A DNA stretch of 55,967 nucleotides from Sulfurimonas sp. Lineage in GTDB: Bacteria > Campylobacterota > Campylobacteria > Campylobacterales > Sulfurimonadaceae. A program made the translations under genes and the position numbers. The DNA lies in contig JAQTZE010000014.1 in the NCBI GenBank assembly GCA_028687935.1, positions 1 to 55,967 on the forward strand, in the 5' to 3' direction. Below the pieces are notes generated by a model. It was given only the letters and a program-made list of their open reading frames with translations, did not search any database and had not been told where the DNA came from. Below are positions 1-8,966 of this stretch, in pieces (within the stretch, counting starts at the first letter, position 1; each line of letters opens with the position of its first letter).

Positions 1-43
1 ACTGCATCTTTCAGGTGTGGGAATGTAGGTCGCTGCCTAGTTG
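1..43 (+). rRNA. rrf: 5S ribosomal RNA, 3' end (partial)
   Basis: The first ~43 bases read as the 3' third of a bacterial 5S rRNA: ACTGCATCTTTCAGGTGTGG, then GAATGTAGGTCGCTGCCTAG. This fits the loop E/helix IV-V region and the closing helix of campylobacterotal 5S genes as I remember them. The 5' part lies outside the window, so an rRNA operon probably ends here. The following ~100 bases are AT-rich and hold no clear GC hairpin. The exact 3' end is uncertain by a few bases. Confidence 0.75.
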
Positions 44-145
44 ATCAGATCTGACTCTTCTTTTAACTTAATCAATCAAACTTTTATTTACAATATTTAC
101 TTTTTAATCAATCCATTAACTGCTTTTACATTTATGATATAACTT

Positions 146-838
146 TTACTCTAAGAGCTTATTATCTATTTCCCAATAATGTTCTAATGTATCCATATTT
201 ACTTTATTTAGTCTTTCTAGAAAATATTCTCTACTTACCTCTTTTGCACCTAAACTTTTGAGATGATTTGTCGGAACTTGACAATCAATAAAGTCATAAC
301 CCCATAATTTCAGATGTTTTACCAGTACTGTATACGCTGCTTTTGATGCATCGTTTACATGCGAAAACATTGATTCTCCACAAAAGACTTTACCAATTAC
401 TACCCCATATAGTCCTCCAACAAGTATTCCCTCTTGGTAGCTCTCAACAGAATGAGCGATACCCATTCCATAGAGTACTTCATAAGCTTCGATTATCTCT
501 TCTTGTATCCAAGTTCCATTTTGATTATTTCTTGGCGTTGTAGCGCATTTACGCATCACTTCTGTAAAGTTTGTATCAAATTTATATTGAAATTTTTTTA
601 TACTTTTTTTGAGTGAGCGTGTGAGTCTAAAATCATCCAACTCCATAATGAGTCTTGGATTCGGTGACCACCAAATAATAGGATCACCATGGGAATACCA
701 TGGGAATATGCCATTTTGATAAGCGCGGATAAGTCTTGAGTGGTTGAGATCACCTCCCCACGCGACGATGCCATCAGGGGAAGCATCATTTGGGTGAGGA
801 AAGGTGAGTGAGTGTTTATTGAGCTGCGGGATGTTCAT
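146..838 (-). CDS. aat: Leucyl/phenylalanyl-tRNA-protein transferase
   Basis: Aat moves Leu or Phe from aminoacyl-tRNA onto proteins with an N-terminal Lys or Arg, making them N-degrons for ClpS/ClpAP in the cytoplasm. The 230-residue length is typical. Family motifs are visible: GGDL near residue 28, GIFPWY near 43-48, WWSPNPR near 56-62, and a C-terminal FIDCQVP..HLKSLGA block. The start overlaps the end of clpA by 23 bases, so translation is probably coupled. It is the last gene of a clpS-clpA-aat unit, which puts tagging, recognition and unfolding under one transcript. It converges on the 5S rRNA gene. Confidence 0.95.
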   Translation of the reverse strand: MNIPQLNKHSLTFPHPNDASPDGIVAWGGDLNHSRLIRAYQNGIFPWYSHGDPIIWWSPNPRLIMELDDFRLTRSLKKSIKKFQYKFDTNFTEVMRKCATTPRNNQNGTWIQEEIIEAYEVLYGMGIAHSVESYQEGILVGGLYGVVIGKVFCGESMFSHVNDASKAAYTVLVKHLKLWGYDFIDCQVPTNHLKSLGAKEVSREYFLERLNKVNMDTLEHYWEIDNKLLE

Positions 839-3017
839 TTGGCTCTTTGAAGTCTAATACGAGTTCACCATCACTATCTACACTAACTTCACCACCGCGT
901 TTAAGTTTTCCAAAGAGTATTTCATCGCTTAGTTTATTGGTGATATTGTCTTGAATATAGCGTTTGATTGGTCTTGCACCCATTTCTATTGAATAGGCTG
1001 CGTTTGCTATAAATTCGGCTGCGTTTTGAGTAATAGTAACAATAATTTTTTTCTTTTTAAGATCTCTGTTGAGTTCTTGTATAAACTTATTGACCACACC
1101 TAAAATCGTCTCTTTGTTAAGTGCTTTAAACTCAACTATAGCATCAAGTCTATTTCTAAACTCAGGAGTAAAGAATGATTTGAGCTCTTCATTTTTAGAG
1201 ATTGAACTGTCTTTATTAAATCCCATTACATTTCTTGCAGCTGCCCCTATGTTGGAAGTCATGATTAGTATAACATTTTGGAAGTTTGCTTTATAGCCAT
1301 TATTGTCTGTTAAGACTGCACTGTCCATGATTTGGAGTAAAATATTAACTAAATCAGGATGCGCTTTTTCTATCTCATCAAGTAGCAAGACGGTATAAGG
1401 ATGTTTTTTAATCGCTTCTGTGAGTAATCCTCCCTGTTCATATCCCACATATCCAGGAGGTGCTCCTACAAGACGGCTTATGGTGTGTTTTTCCATATAT
1501 TCGCTCATGTCAAAACGCTCAAAGTTAATGGCTAAAATATCACTCAGTGCGATTGCAAGTTCTGTTTTTCCCACTCCAGTTGGACCTGAAAATAAGAAAG
1601 AAGCGATAGGTTTGTTTTGTGGTGTTAGTCCTGCTTTTGATATTTTGATAGCTTTTGTCACTGCGTTTAAGGCACTATCTTGTCCTATTACCCTCACTTT
1701 GAGATCTTCTTCAAGTCTTTGGAGTGCTGCTGTTTGATTTTTTGTGACTTTTGCGTTTGCTATACCGACTATTTTTGAGATAGTCTCTTCTATATCTTTA
1801 CTTGTGACTTTTCTCTTAGCACTTGGTTTAAGATGAAAAGAAGCTGCACACTCATCAATGAGATCAATCGCTTTATCTGGTAAAAATCTATCCGTAATAT
1901 AGCGTTTTGAGAGATCAACGGCACTTTTGAGCGCTTTATTTGTGTAGGTCACATTATGATGTTTTTCATATTTCTCTTTGAGACCTTGGAGAATGAGATA
2001 GCTTGTTTTTACAGAAGGCTCATTGATATCTACTTTTGAAAATCTTCTGCTCAGAGCTTTATCTTTTTCAAAACCATTTCTATACTCCGCAAAGGTTGTA
2101 GCTCCCATACATTTAAGCTCACCACTTGCAAGGGCTGGTTTAAGCTGATTTGCTGCATCCATTGTCCCGCTAGTTGCACCAGCACCAATAAGGGTGTGGA
2201 TCTCATCAATAAAGAGGATTGCGTTTGGATTTGATATTAGCTCATCCATAAGGCCCTTGAGTCTCTTCTCGAAGTCGCCTCTGTATTTTGTTCCTGCGAG
2301 CATAGCGCTAAGATCAAGGGCGTAGAGTTCTGATTTTTTAAGTATTTCAGGTACATTTCCGCTTGCGATATTAAGAGCAAGACCTTCTGCAATGGCTGTT
2401 TTACCGACACCTGCTTCTCCGACGAGAATAGGATTGTTCTTCTTTCTTCTGCAAAGAATCTGTGTGACCCTTTGTATCTCATCAGCTCTGCCGATTACAG
2501 GATCAATTTTTCCCTCTTTTGCTTTTTGCAGGAGGTTAATAGAGTATTTTTCCAAGTATGAGTCGCTATCGCTATCGTTATCGCTGCGTTTTGTATCGGT
2601 GTGCGAGATAAGTTCTAAGATATCAAGTCTTGAGATTTGATACTCATTTAAGAGCATATAGGAAAATGTATTCTCTTCATCATAGAGTGCTGCAAGCAAA
2701 TCACCTACATGAGCACTTGCTTGGCCGGCACTTTGGATGTGTTTTATCATATTGTCTATCAAACGCGAGAGTGCAACACTTTCATAAGGATCTTGCTGCA
2801 CATTCTCTGGTAATTTATCAATATTTGTTTTGATATACTCAGAAAGTGCTTCTTTCATCTTTGGAATATCGCCACCACAGGCAGAGATGATATTTGAGCC
2901 TTCATCAGAACTGAGCAGAAGATAAAAAATATGTTCTATTGTCAGATATTCATGTCGTAGGTTTTTTGCAAAGATGATCGATTTTTGAAAAATATCATTG
3001 AGGTTTGAGCTAATCAT
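816..3017 (-). CDS. clpA: ATP-dependent Clp protease ATP-binding subunit ClpA
   Basis: Hexameric AAA+ unfoldase that feeds substrates to ClpP and uses ClpS as N-end-rule adaptor. The 733 residues show the ClpA plan: a Clp N-domain (1-140), an acidic Ser/Asp linker (about 144-155), a first ATPase with Walker A GEAGVGKT at 200-207 and Walker B LFIDEIH, and a second ATPase with GPTGVGKT near 480 and a LLLDEIEKAH Walker B. No middle coiled coil is seen, which argues against ClpB and ClpC. The gene starts 2 bases after clpS and overlaps aat. The linker DNA contains four tandem hexamers (2563-2586). Confidence 0.96.
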   Translation of the reverse strand: MISSNLNDIFQKSIIFAKNLRHEYLTIEHIFYLLLSSDEGSNIISACGGDIPKMKEALSEYIKTNIDKLPENVQQDPYESVALSRLIDNMIKHIQSAGQASAHVGDLLAALYDEENTFSYMLLNEYQISRLDILELISHTDTKRSDNDSDSDSYLEKYSINLLQKAKEGKIDPVIGRADEIQRVTQILCRRKKNNPILVGEAGVGKTAIAEGLALNIASGNVPEILKKSELYALDLSAMLAGTKYRGDFEKRLKGLMDELISNPNAILFIDEIHTLIGAGATSGTMDAANQLKPALASGELKCMGATTFAEYRNGFEKDKALSRRFSKVDINEPSVKTSYLILQGLKEKYEKHHNVTYTNKALKSAVDLSKRYITDRFLPDKAIDLIDECAASFHLKPSAKRKVTSKDIEETISKIVGIANAKVTKNQTAALQRLEEDLKVRVIGQDSALNAVTKAIKISKAGLTPQNKPIASFLFSGPTGVGKTELAIALSDILAINFERFDMSEYMEKHTISRLVGAPPGYVGYEQGGLLTEAIKKHPYTVLLLDEIEKAHPDLVNILLQIMDSAVLTDNNGYKANFQNVILIMTSNIGAAARNVMGFNKDSSISKNEELKSFFTPEFRNRLDAIVEFKALNKETILGVVNKFIQELNRDLKKKKIIVTITQNAAEFIANAAYSIEMGARPIKRYIQDNITNKLSDEILFGKLKRGGEVSVDSDGELVLDFKEPNEHPAAQ
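2563..2586 (-). repeat. Tandem hexanucleotide repeat in the clpA linker
   Basis: Four head-to-tail copies of TCGCTA (plus strand), the third and fourth each with one change. They encode alternating Ser/Asp residues in the linker between the ClpA N-domain and first ATPase. Because the unit is 6 bases, copy changes would lengthen or shorten the linker without a frameshift. Confidence 0.6.
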
Positions 3018-3019
3018 AA

Positions 3020-3319
3020 TTATTCCTCCTCCATAGTTGCTTTGAGCGGGAAACCGCTATCTTTTGCTTTTCTTGTGACTTGCATTACTTTTGTCTCCGC
3101 TATCTCATAACTATAAACGCCACAAAGACCTCGATCTTTTTTGTGTATCTCAAGCATAATAGTCTCTGCTTCTTCATAACTTTTATGAAAAATACTTATT
3201 AAAATATCTACTACAAAATCCATAGAAGTATAGTCATCGTTGAGCAGATAAACTTTATATTTTTTAGGATGTTTGATCATCACTTCTTCGCTGAGTTCAA
3301 AATTTGTTTTCGTTGCCAT
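3020..3319 (-). CDS. clpS: ATP-dependent Clp protease adaptor ClpS
   Basis: ClpS delivers N-degron proteins to ClpA. The 99-residue protein has the conserved core: a YLLNDDYTSMDFVV strand-helix segment (about 24-37), where the DD/T-M-F residues line the N-degron pocket, then a helix ending in HKKDRGLCGVY (about 65-75) with the ClpA-contacting region. It lies 2 bases upstream of clpA and 5 bases after the PLP-enzyme stop, so all four minus-strand genes (4560 to 146) probably share a transcript. Confidence 0.95.
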   Translation of the reverse strand: MATKTNFELSEEVMIKHPKKYKVYLLNDDYTSMDFVVDILISIFHKSYEEAETIMLEIHKKDRGLCGVYSYEIAETKVMQVTRKAKDSGFPLKATMEEE

Positions 3320-3324
3320 TTTCC

Positions 3325-4560
3325 CTACTTCGCTGCGTTTAAGAAATCTTCTAAGATATCTGCAGGATTTTCCAAGCCGATAGAGATACGAATGAGACCA
3401 TCAGTAATACCTAAAAACTCTCGCGTTTTTTCATCAAAATCTCTGTAGATTGTCGAAGCCATGTGCAGAGCAAGTGTTCTGCTATCACCAATATTCGCAG
3501 TTATAGTTGCAATTTTTGTTCTGTTTAAAAATTCAAAAGCTTTCTCTTTTGTTTCCATGTTTAATGTAAAAAGTGTTCCGCACCCGTGTTTAAAGTCACT
3601 GAGATAGAGTTCGTGATGTGGATGTTCTGGCAAAGATGGATGGTTGACATTTAGGCCATTTGCATCGAGTTCATGTACCAAAAACGCAACGCTGTTTATG
3701 ATGCGCTCCATGCGAAGGGGCAATGTCTCAAGTCCGAGCATCGTCTGATAACTTGCATTGGCATTTGCACTCATACCAAAGTCTCTCAGTGCTCTTTTCT
3801 TTGCGTTTGGTATCAAAGCCATCGCTCCCGCACCTTTGATAAACTTCGCTAAAAAATTGTATCTTGGTGATTTGAATTTGTCTTCACCATCATTTATTGC
3901 GCGAAATACTGCACAGCCACCAAGTGCTGAGGCATTGCCGCTGATAATTTTTGTTGTTGAGTAGACGACAATATCTGCACCAAGTTTGAGTGGTGAGATA
4001 CTCATAGGGGTGATTGTATTGTCCACTATCAATGCAACTCCAGCAGTGTTTGCGATTGAAGCGAAGCGTTTTATGTCTGGGAGTCTCATATTTGGATTGC
4101 CGACACTCTCTAAAAAAATTATTTTTGTATTTTCGTTTATTGCGTTTATGATTGCTTCTATCTCATCGACATCAAAAAAGTGTGTTGTGATGCCAAAACG
4201 CGAAAGTGTTTCATCAAAATAAGAGTAAGTCCCGCCAAAGAGTCCGCCGATAGATACTATCTCATCGCCTGCACCTAGTAGTGACATAGTCGCAAGTGCC
4301 GTCGCACCCATTCCGCTGCTTGTAGCAACAGCGCCGATACCCTCATCCATGCTTGCCATGATACTCTCAAGTTTTGCTGTAGTAGGATTTCCCATGCGTG
4401 AGTAGAGCGGTTTTTTCACGCTTCCATCAAAAATGCCCTCGCCGATTTCAGGCGTGCCATAGGCAAATGAGGCCGAACTGACAATAGCAGGGCTTATAGC
4501 TCCCTCTTTTGCGCCGACCTCCTGAACAAATTTGGTACAATACTCTTCAAAATGATTCAT
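3325..4560 (-). CDS. Cys/Met metabolism PLP-dependent enzyme (O-acetylhomoserine sulfhydrylase-like)
   Basis: A 411-residue fold-type I PLP enzyme of the Cys/Met metabolism family. Visible landmarks: SRMGNPTTAKLE near residue 54 (phosphate/PLP contacts from the neighbouring subunit), the SSGMGATA cofactor loop near 80, VDNTITPM (Asp facing the PLP ring) near 180, and the PLP lysine in YSTTKIISGN near 201-210. The family covers O-acetylhomoserine (thiol)-lyase, cystathionine synthase and lyase, and methionine gamma-lyase, and I cannot separate these by reading. It is the first gene of the operon with clpS-clpA-aat. A link to ovothiol or methionine sulfur supply is only inference. Confidence 0.85.
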   Translation of the reverse strand: MNHFEEYCTKFVQEVGAKEGAISPAIVSSASFAYGTPEIGEGIFDGSVKKPLYSRMGNPTTAKLESIMASMDEGIGAVATSSGMGATALATMSLLGAGDEIVSIGGLFGGTYSYFDETLSRFGITTHFFDVDEIEAIINAINENTKIIFLESVGNPNMRLPDIKRFASIANTAGVALIVDNTITPMSISPLKLGADIVVYSTTKIISGNASALGGCAVFRAINDGEDKFKSPRYNFLAKFIKGAGAMALIPNAKKRALRDFGMSANANASYQTMLGLETLPLRMERIINSVAFLVHELDANGLNVNHPSLPEHPHHELYLSDFKHGCGTLFTLNMETKEKAFEFLNRTKIATITANIGDSRTLALHMASTIYRDFDEKTREFLGITDGLIRISIGLENPADILEDFLNAAK

Positions 4561-4592
4561 GGTAATATAAGCCTTGTTTATGTGATAAAAAG

Positions 4593-4598
4593 ATTATA
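4593..4598 (-). promoter_or_regulatory. -10 element for the PLP enzyme-clpS-clpA-aat operon
   Basis: Minus-strand TATAAT (ATTATA on plus), preceded by GG on the minus strand, 32 bases before the start codon at 4560. No good -35 is visible, as is common for sigma-70 promoters in this phylum. The 55-base space is shared with the divergent bioD gene. Confidence 0.55.
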
Positions 4599-4615
4599 CC
4601 AAAGTAGAGATAATT

Positions 4616-5263
4616 ATGAAAAAAAGAATTTTTGTTAGTGCAACAAATACAGATATAGGTAAGACTTACACGACAAAACTGCTCTTAGCGGAGTTTGCCT
4701 CACGCGGTTTACTCGTCGGAGTGCTCAAACCGATAGAGACTGGAGTTGTAGATGGCTATGCGCCTGATGGGGAAGCCCTTCTTGAATGTGTAAAACAACT
4801 CAATCCAAAACTCTGGTCACTAGAGGTCGAAGACATCGTACCTATTACCTATACTTTGCCGGCAGCGCCTTTTGTCGCTTCGAAAAATACGCCGCTTGAT
4901 CTCAAGCTTATTGTGCAAAAATTAGAGGAGCTTGAGGCTTCTTGCGATATCGTCATCATAGAAGGTGCGGGCGGTTTGTATGTGCCTATAGACTCGCAGA
5001 CGATGATGATAGATCTCATCACAAAACTTGATGCCGTAGCACTTTTGGTCACACACTGCTCGCTTGGATGTATCAATGATACGCTTTTGAGTACAAGAGC
5101 CCTAGAAGCAAAAAAGATACCCTATGCACTTGCGTTTAACTGTCGCCAAAACGCAGAGAGTTTTGAAAATATTTCAGCTCCCTATTTTGAGCAAATTGGA
5201 CAAAAGGTCTTAAAAGTAGAGAGCGATATTGATATTATATGTGATGTTTTGTATAATCTATAA
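4616..5263 (+). CDS. bioD: Dethiobiotin synthetase
   Basis: ATP-dependent closure of diaminopelargonate to dethiobiotin with CO2, the penultimate step of biotin synthesis, in the cytoplasm. The 215 residues start with [18 protein letters not shown], the family's modified P-loop (about 5-22), then LKPIETG near 39-45 with the substrate-binding Lys, and [11 protein letters not shown] near 118-128. Length fits the family. It is the first gene of the plus-strand run and is divergent from the PLP enzyme; pyrB starts 17 bases after its stop. No other bio gene is in the window. Confidence 0.93.
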   Translation: MKKRIFVSATNTDIGKTYTTKLLLAEFASRGLLVGVLKPIETGVVDGYAPDGEALLECVKQLNPKLWSLEVEDIVPITYTLPAAPFVASKNTPLDLKLIVQKLEELEASCDIVIIEGAGGLYVPIDSQTMMIDLITKLDAVALLVTHCSLGCINDTLLSTRALEAKKIPYALAFNCRQNAESFENISAPYFEQIGQKVLKVESDIDIICDVLYNL

Positions 5264-5280
5264 AAAATTATGAGAAGAAT

Positions 5281-6159
5281 ATGATGAAGCACCTAATTCG
5301 CACGGATGATTTTACAAATGAAGAAGTTGAAGAGATTTTAGCAGATGCTAAACGCTTTAGTGATGGGCGTTTTGAGAGAATTTTACAGGATAAAATTATT
5401 ATCACACTTTTCTTTGAAAACTCTACGCGAACCAAAAGCTCTTTTGAGATAGCAGCAAAGAGACTTGGGGCTGAGATCGTGCATCTTGATGTTGTCAATA
5501 GCTCGACAAAGAAAGGTGAAACGCTTGTAGATACAGCGATGAACCTCGATGCAATGGGACCTCATGCCATCATCGTGCGTCACCAAAACTCGGGTGTGCC
5601 TAAAATACTCTCCAACCATACAAAAGCATCTATCATAAACGCAGGAGATGGAGCGCATGCGCACCCAACGCAAGCACTACTTGACCTTTATACTTTAAAA
5701 GAGCATTTTGGAGATATCAAGGGCAAAAAAATTGCTATTGTCGGCGATATCAAAAACTCTCGTGTGGCAAACTCAAATATTGAACTTTTGGGAAGATTTG
5801 GTGTGGAAGTTATCCTCGTAGCTCCACCGCAGTTTTTACCAAAAACGCAGCTAAGAACTACCAACAATATTGCAGAGATTATTGATGAAGTGGATGCTAT
5901 TATGAGTCTTCGCACACAGACAGAGCGACACTCTTCACAAAACTATGCCTCACTCAAAGATTACGCGAGTGATTTTTGTATCACCAGTGAGCTTGTAGGT
6001 GAGAGAGATATTATCCTTTTACACCCAGGACCGGTACATAGAAATATAGATATCTGTGACGCACTTTTGGCGGATGAACGATGCAAAGTCTTGCAACAAG
6101 TAAGCAACGGCGTTTCTATTAGAATGGCCGTACTCAAAAAACTGATTTATGACCTTTGA
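5281..6159 (+). CDS. pyrB: Aspartate carbamoyltransferase catalytic subunit
   Basis: Condenses carbamoyl phosphate and aspartate to carbamoyl aspartate in de novo pyrimidine synthesis. The 292-residue protein shows [20 protein letters not shown] (about 43-62), with the STRT carbamoyl-phosphate loop, then [12 protein letters not shown] near 127-138, and LHPGPVHRN near 245-253. No regulatory subunit (pyrI) is nearby. Two adjacent ATG codons (5281, 5284) follow a GAGAAGA ribosome site, and either could start translation. Its end overlaps pabB by 11 bases. Confidence 0.95.
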   Translation: MMKHLIRTDDFTNEEVEEILADAKRFSDGRFERILQDKIIITLFFENSTRTKSSFEIAAKRLGAEIVHLDVVNSSTKKGETLVDTAMNLDAMGPHAIIVRHQNSGVPKILSNHTKASIINAGDGAHAHPTQALLDLYTLKEHFGDIKGKKIAIVGDIKNSRVANSNIELLGRFGVEVILVAPPQFLPKTQLRTTNNIAEIIDEVDAIMSLRTQTERHSSQNYASLKDYASDFCITSELVGERDIILLHPGPVHRNIDICDALLADERCKVLQQVSNGVSIRMAVLKKLIYDL

Positions 6160-7087
6160 TGCGCTAAATATCTTGGGCAAACAAAGAGAAGCTTTTTTGT
6201 TTGTCACTGATTTTAAGGCTCAAAGATTAGAAGTTTTTTCTTTGCACGAGCTAGAAAAACATGATATAGAATTTACTATCGATGAAAATTACAACTGCAA
6301 AGAACATATCCATACTTTTATAAAAATGCCACCTGATTTTGAGAGTTACAAGAAAAAATTTGATGCAATAATTGAGAAAATAAAATCAGGTGACACCTAC
6401 CTCACAAATCTCACCCAAAGCACAAAGATACAAACGCAGCTCACACTCAAAGAGATCTATTCCCTTGCAAACGCACATTATAAGCTGCGTTTTAAGGATG
6501 AATTTGTCTGTTTTTCCCCTGAAAAATTTATCCAAATCGATACAAAAAGAATCCACACATATCCTATGAAAGGGACGATTGACGCCTCAGTGCCAAATGC
6601 AGCCCAAAAGATACTCTCAGATGCCAAAGAGATGGCGGAGCATGTGATGGTTGTAGATTTGCTGCGAAACGATCTCTCTATCGTGGCCGAGGATGTGAAA
6701 GTTGAACAGTTTCGCTATATCACAGAGATTGAAGCTGGTGAAAAAAAGCTGTTACAAGTAAGCTCACATATTAGTGGTTTTGTCGGAGAAGATTGGCATG
6801 AACGCATAGGTGATATACTTTTCTCACTTTTGCCAGCGGGTAGTATCAGTGGGACACCAAAAAAAAGCACACTCAAAATTATCGAAGAGGTCGAAGGATA
6901 TGAGCGAGGTTTTTACAGCGGCATCTTCGGTGTTTATGATGGCAAATCGCTCGATAGCGGTGTGATGATACGTTTTATAGAAAAAACGCAGGATGGATAT
7001 CTCTATAAAAGTGGTGGCGGTATTACGCTTGATAGTGACCTCTTGCTAGAGTATAACGAACTTGTTGATAAGGTATATCTGCCATGA
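6149..7087 (+). CDS. pabB: Aminodeoxychorismate synthase component I
   Basis: Chorismate-binding enzyme that makes aminodeoxychorismate for folate synthesis. At 312 residues it lacks the N-terminal domain of long PabB/TrpE proteins but keeps the catalytic half: [14 protein letters not shown] near 81-94, TYPMKGTID near 137-145, [10 protein letters not shown] near 169-178, [12 protein letters not shown] near 228-239, and the ending [13 protein letters not shown] stand-alone chorismate-binding protein of this length beside pyrB is most likely PabB rather than TrpE. No pabA or pabC partner is in the window. Confidence 0.85.
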   Translation: MTFDALNILGKQREAFLFVTDFKAQRLEVFSLHELEKHDIEFTIDENYNCKEHIHTFIKMPPDFESYKKKFDAIIEKIKSGDTYLTNLTQSTKIQTQLTLKEIYSLANAHYKLRFKDEFVCFSPEKFIQIDTKRIHTYPMKGTIDASVPNAAQKILSDAKEMAEHVMVVDLLRNDLSIVAEDVKVEQFRYITEIEAGEKKLLQVSSHISGFVGEDWHERIGDILFSLLPAGSISGTPKKSTLKIIEEVEGYERGFYSGIFGVYDGKSLDSGVMIRFIEKTQDGYLYKSGGGITLDSDLLLEYNELVDKVYLP

Positions 7088-7100
7088 ATCGGGAGGATAG

Positions 7101-8501
7101 ATGAAAATAGATTTTGATAATTTTTTGTCCAGCGGACTTGCGTTTGGAGAGGATGAATGGGATCTTAAAAACAGATTTCAGATGATTAATATTACTATTG
7201 TCCTCGCAAGTATTGGGCTTCTTTATGGGATCATGTGGAACGTAGTACGTGAAACTCCTTTTTTTATCCCTCTAGAGATGGCTATTATGCTTATTAACTT
7301 TACGTTGTTATTTATTTTGCGAAGAGATAAACAAAACTTTTTTCCTATTGCAACATTTCTTACTGCTGAGTTTACTTTTTTGTTTCTTTTTTTATTTTAT
7401 AAAAGTGATCCAGCATCACTCAAACATGTTTGGCTTCTCTCTTATCCGATTATGCTCTTATATTTTCAGGGAACAAAACGGGGAATTTTTTGGGTAGTAT
7501 TTGTTGTAAGTATGCTTCTAATTGCACCGTTACAGCCTTTTGTGGAAGTACAGTACTCATTTTTTCAGAGCTCTTATGTCATTGTGGTTTTCTTGATAAT
7601 CACTTTGGCTATCTACTTTTATCAGCTCAAGATGGATGAGAGCAGAGCCCTTATCCTCTCTCAGCAAAATCTGCTCAGAGACTTTAATGGAAAACTCGAA
7701 AAACAGGTACGCGACAAGACGCTAGAACTCACAGAGATGAATGTTTCTCTTGAGGAAAAAGTCAAATCAAAAATAGAAGAGCTTCTGCAAAAAGATAAAA
7801 TTTTGACCGTACAGTCGAAGCAGGCAGTGATGGGTGAGATGATTAGTATGATAGCGCATCAGTGGAGACAGCCACTCTCTACGATTACATTGCAAATATC
7901 AAATCTTGAACTCCAAAGGCTTTTGGGTGAAGCACCAACGCAAGAGGAGATCTCCAAAACGCTGAGTGAAATCAGTGATACTATCATCTATCTCTCTGAG
8001 ACGATAGATGATTTTAAAACCTATTTTCATCCAAATAAAGAGCTGGCACAGATAGAAATCCATGAGCTTTTGGAAAAAGCAGTCAACTTTGTCTCTCCAA
8101 GACTTAAGGATGCTGAGGTAGTCGTGTGTATAAAAAAAGAAGAAGATATCCATATCTCTACCTATCCAAATGAACTGCTTCAAGTCATCCTCAATCTTCT
8201 AAACAACGCAATAGATGTTTTTGCGGAGTCAAAAAATGAGAACGCAAAAGTCATCTTAGCTGTAAGATGTGAAGATGATCAAATTATCGTAAGCGCACAA
8301 GACAATGCAACAGGCATAAGTGAGCAAAATCTGCCGCATATTTTTGAACCATACTTTAGTACAAAGGGTAAAAATGGAACAGGACTTGGGCTCTATATGA
8401 GTCAGATGATTATTGAAAAACAGTTTGGAGGAACTATTTCTGTTGTTACTTCAAGTGAAGGTTCTACGTTTAGCGTAAAGATACCGCAACATATCTCTTA
8501 G
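7101..8501 (+). CDS. Membrane sensor histidine kinase (HQWRQPL type)
   Basis: A 466-residue two-component sensor kinase. About residues 25-180 form five to six hydrophobic segments, so the sensor is membrane-embedded rather than a periplasmic domain. A coiled coil (about 185-235) leads to the phospho-acceptor motif MIAHQWRQPL near 249-258, typical of campylobacterotal kinases. The ATPase domain has an N box LLNNAIDVF near 368, DNATGISEQ (G1), and GTGLGLYMSQMI (G2). GGAGG-like GGGAGGATAG lies just before the ATG. No response regulator is beside it, so its partner is unknown; the next gene is a small membrane protein. Confidence 0.88.
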   Translation: MKIDFDNFLSSGLAFGEDEWDLKNRFQMINITIVLASIGLLYGIMWNVVRETPFFIPLEMAIMLINFTLLFILRRDKQNFFPIATFLTAEFTFLFLFLFYKSDPASLKHVWLLSYPIMLLYFQGTKRGIFWVVFVVSMLLIAPLQPFVEVQYSFFQSSYVIVVFLIITLAIYFYQLKMDESRALILSQQNLLRDFNGKLEKQVRDKTLELTEMNVSLEEKVKSKIEELLQKDKILTVQSKQAVMGEMISMIAHQWRQPLSTITLQISNLELQRLLGEAPTQEEISKTLSEISDTIIYLSETIDDFKTYFHPNKELAQIEIHELLEKAVNFVSPRLKDAEVVVCIKKEEDIHISTYPNELLQVILNLLNNAIDVFAESKNENAKVILAVRCEDDQIIVSAQDNATGISEQNLPHIFEPYFSTKGKNGTGLGLYMSQMIIEKQFGGTISVVTSSEGSTFSVKIPQHIS

Positions 8502-8963
8502 ATGAAATATTTTTTACATCTTTTACTGAGTCTCTCCCTTCTTTTTGTCGGAGAATATACAGTTCTACTCCTTTTACAAGCTGCGTTTCTCAGTACTTTT
8601 TTGAAAGATAAAAAAATATTTTATCTGCTTTATATGCCAATCTTCTTTTTTGCTTTGGTAAAAATATTTGCTTCCTCTCTCTACCCGCTTTATTTCGTAA
8701 ATCTCTTTTTACTTTTTTACTTTTTAGATAAAAATGAACTTCTTTTGTCTTGGAAGGAGCTGCTCGTGTGGAGTCTTTATATGCTACTTTTATATGAGAC
8801 ATACATCGTTTTTGCAGAACAAATATATGATGTTTATATCATGCAAAATCTGCAAGATAAAGTCTATCATCTCTTTTATGATGTACTATTGGTGCTGACA
8901 CTCTTACATATTTTGATTTTTGTGATATTGGGATATAATAAAAAAATTTTATTTAGGAAGTAG
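8502..8963 (+). CDS. Small integral membrane protein, unknown
   Basis: 153 residues, very rich in Leu, Phe and Tyr, with about four to five predicted membrane spans and a KKILFRK basic tail. I recognise no family. It starts immediately after the histidine kinase stop (no spacer) and ends 3 bases before tal. The tight placement suggests co-translation with the kinase, so a role as an accessory membrane partner is possible but not shown by the sequence. Confidence 0.75.
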   Translation: MKYFLHLLLSLSLLFVGEYTVLLLLQAAFLSTFLKDKKIFYLLYMPIFFFALVKIFASSLYPLYFVNLFLLFYFLDKNELLLSWKELLVWSLYMLLLYETYIVFAEQIYDVYIMQNLQDKVYHLFYDVLLVLTLLHILIFVILGYNKKILFRK

Positions 8964-8966
8964 TGC

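Noticed and set aside
34..60. TCAGATCTGA palindrome after the 5S gene as a terminator
   Set aside because: No loop and no adjacent U-run, so it cannot form a standard terminator.
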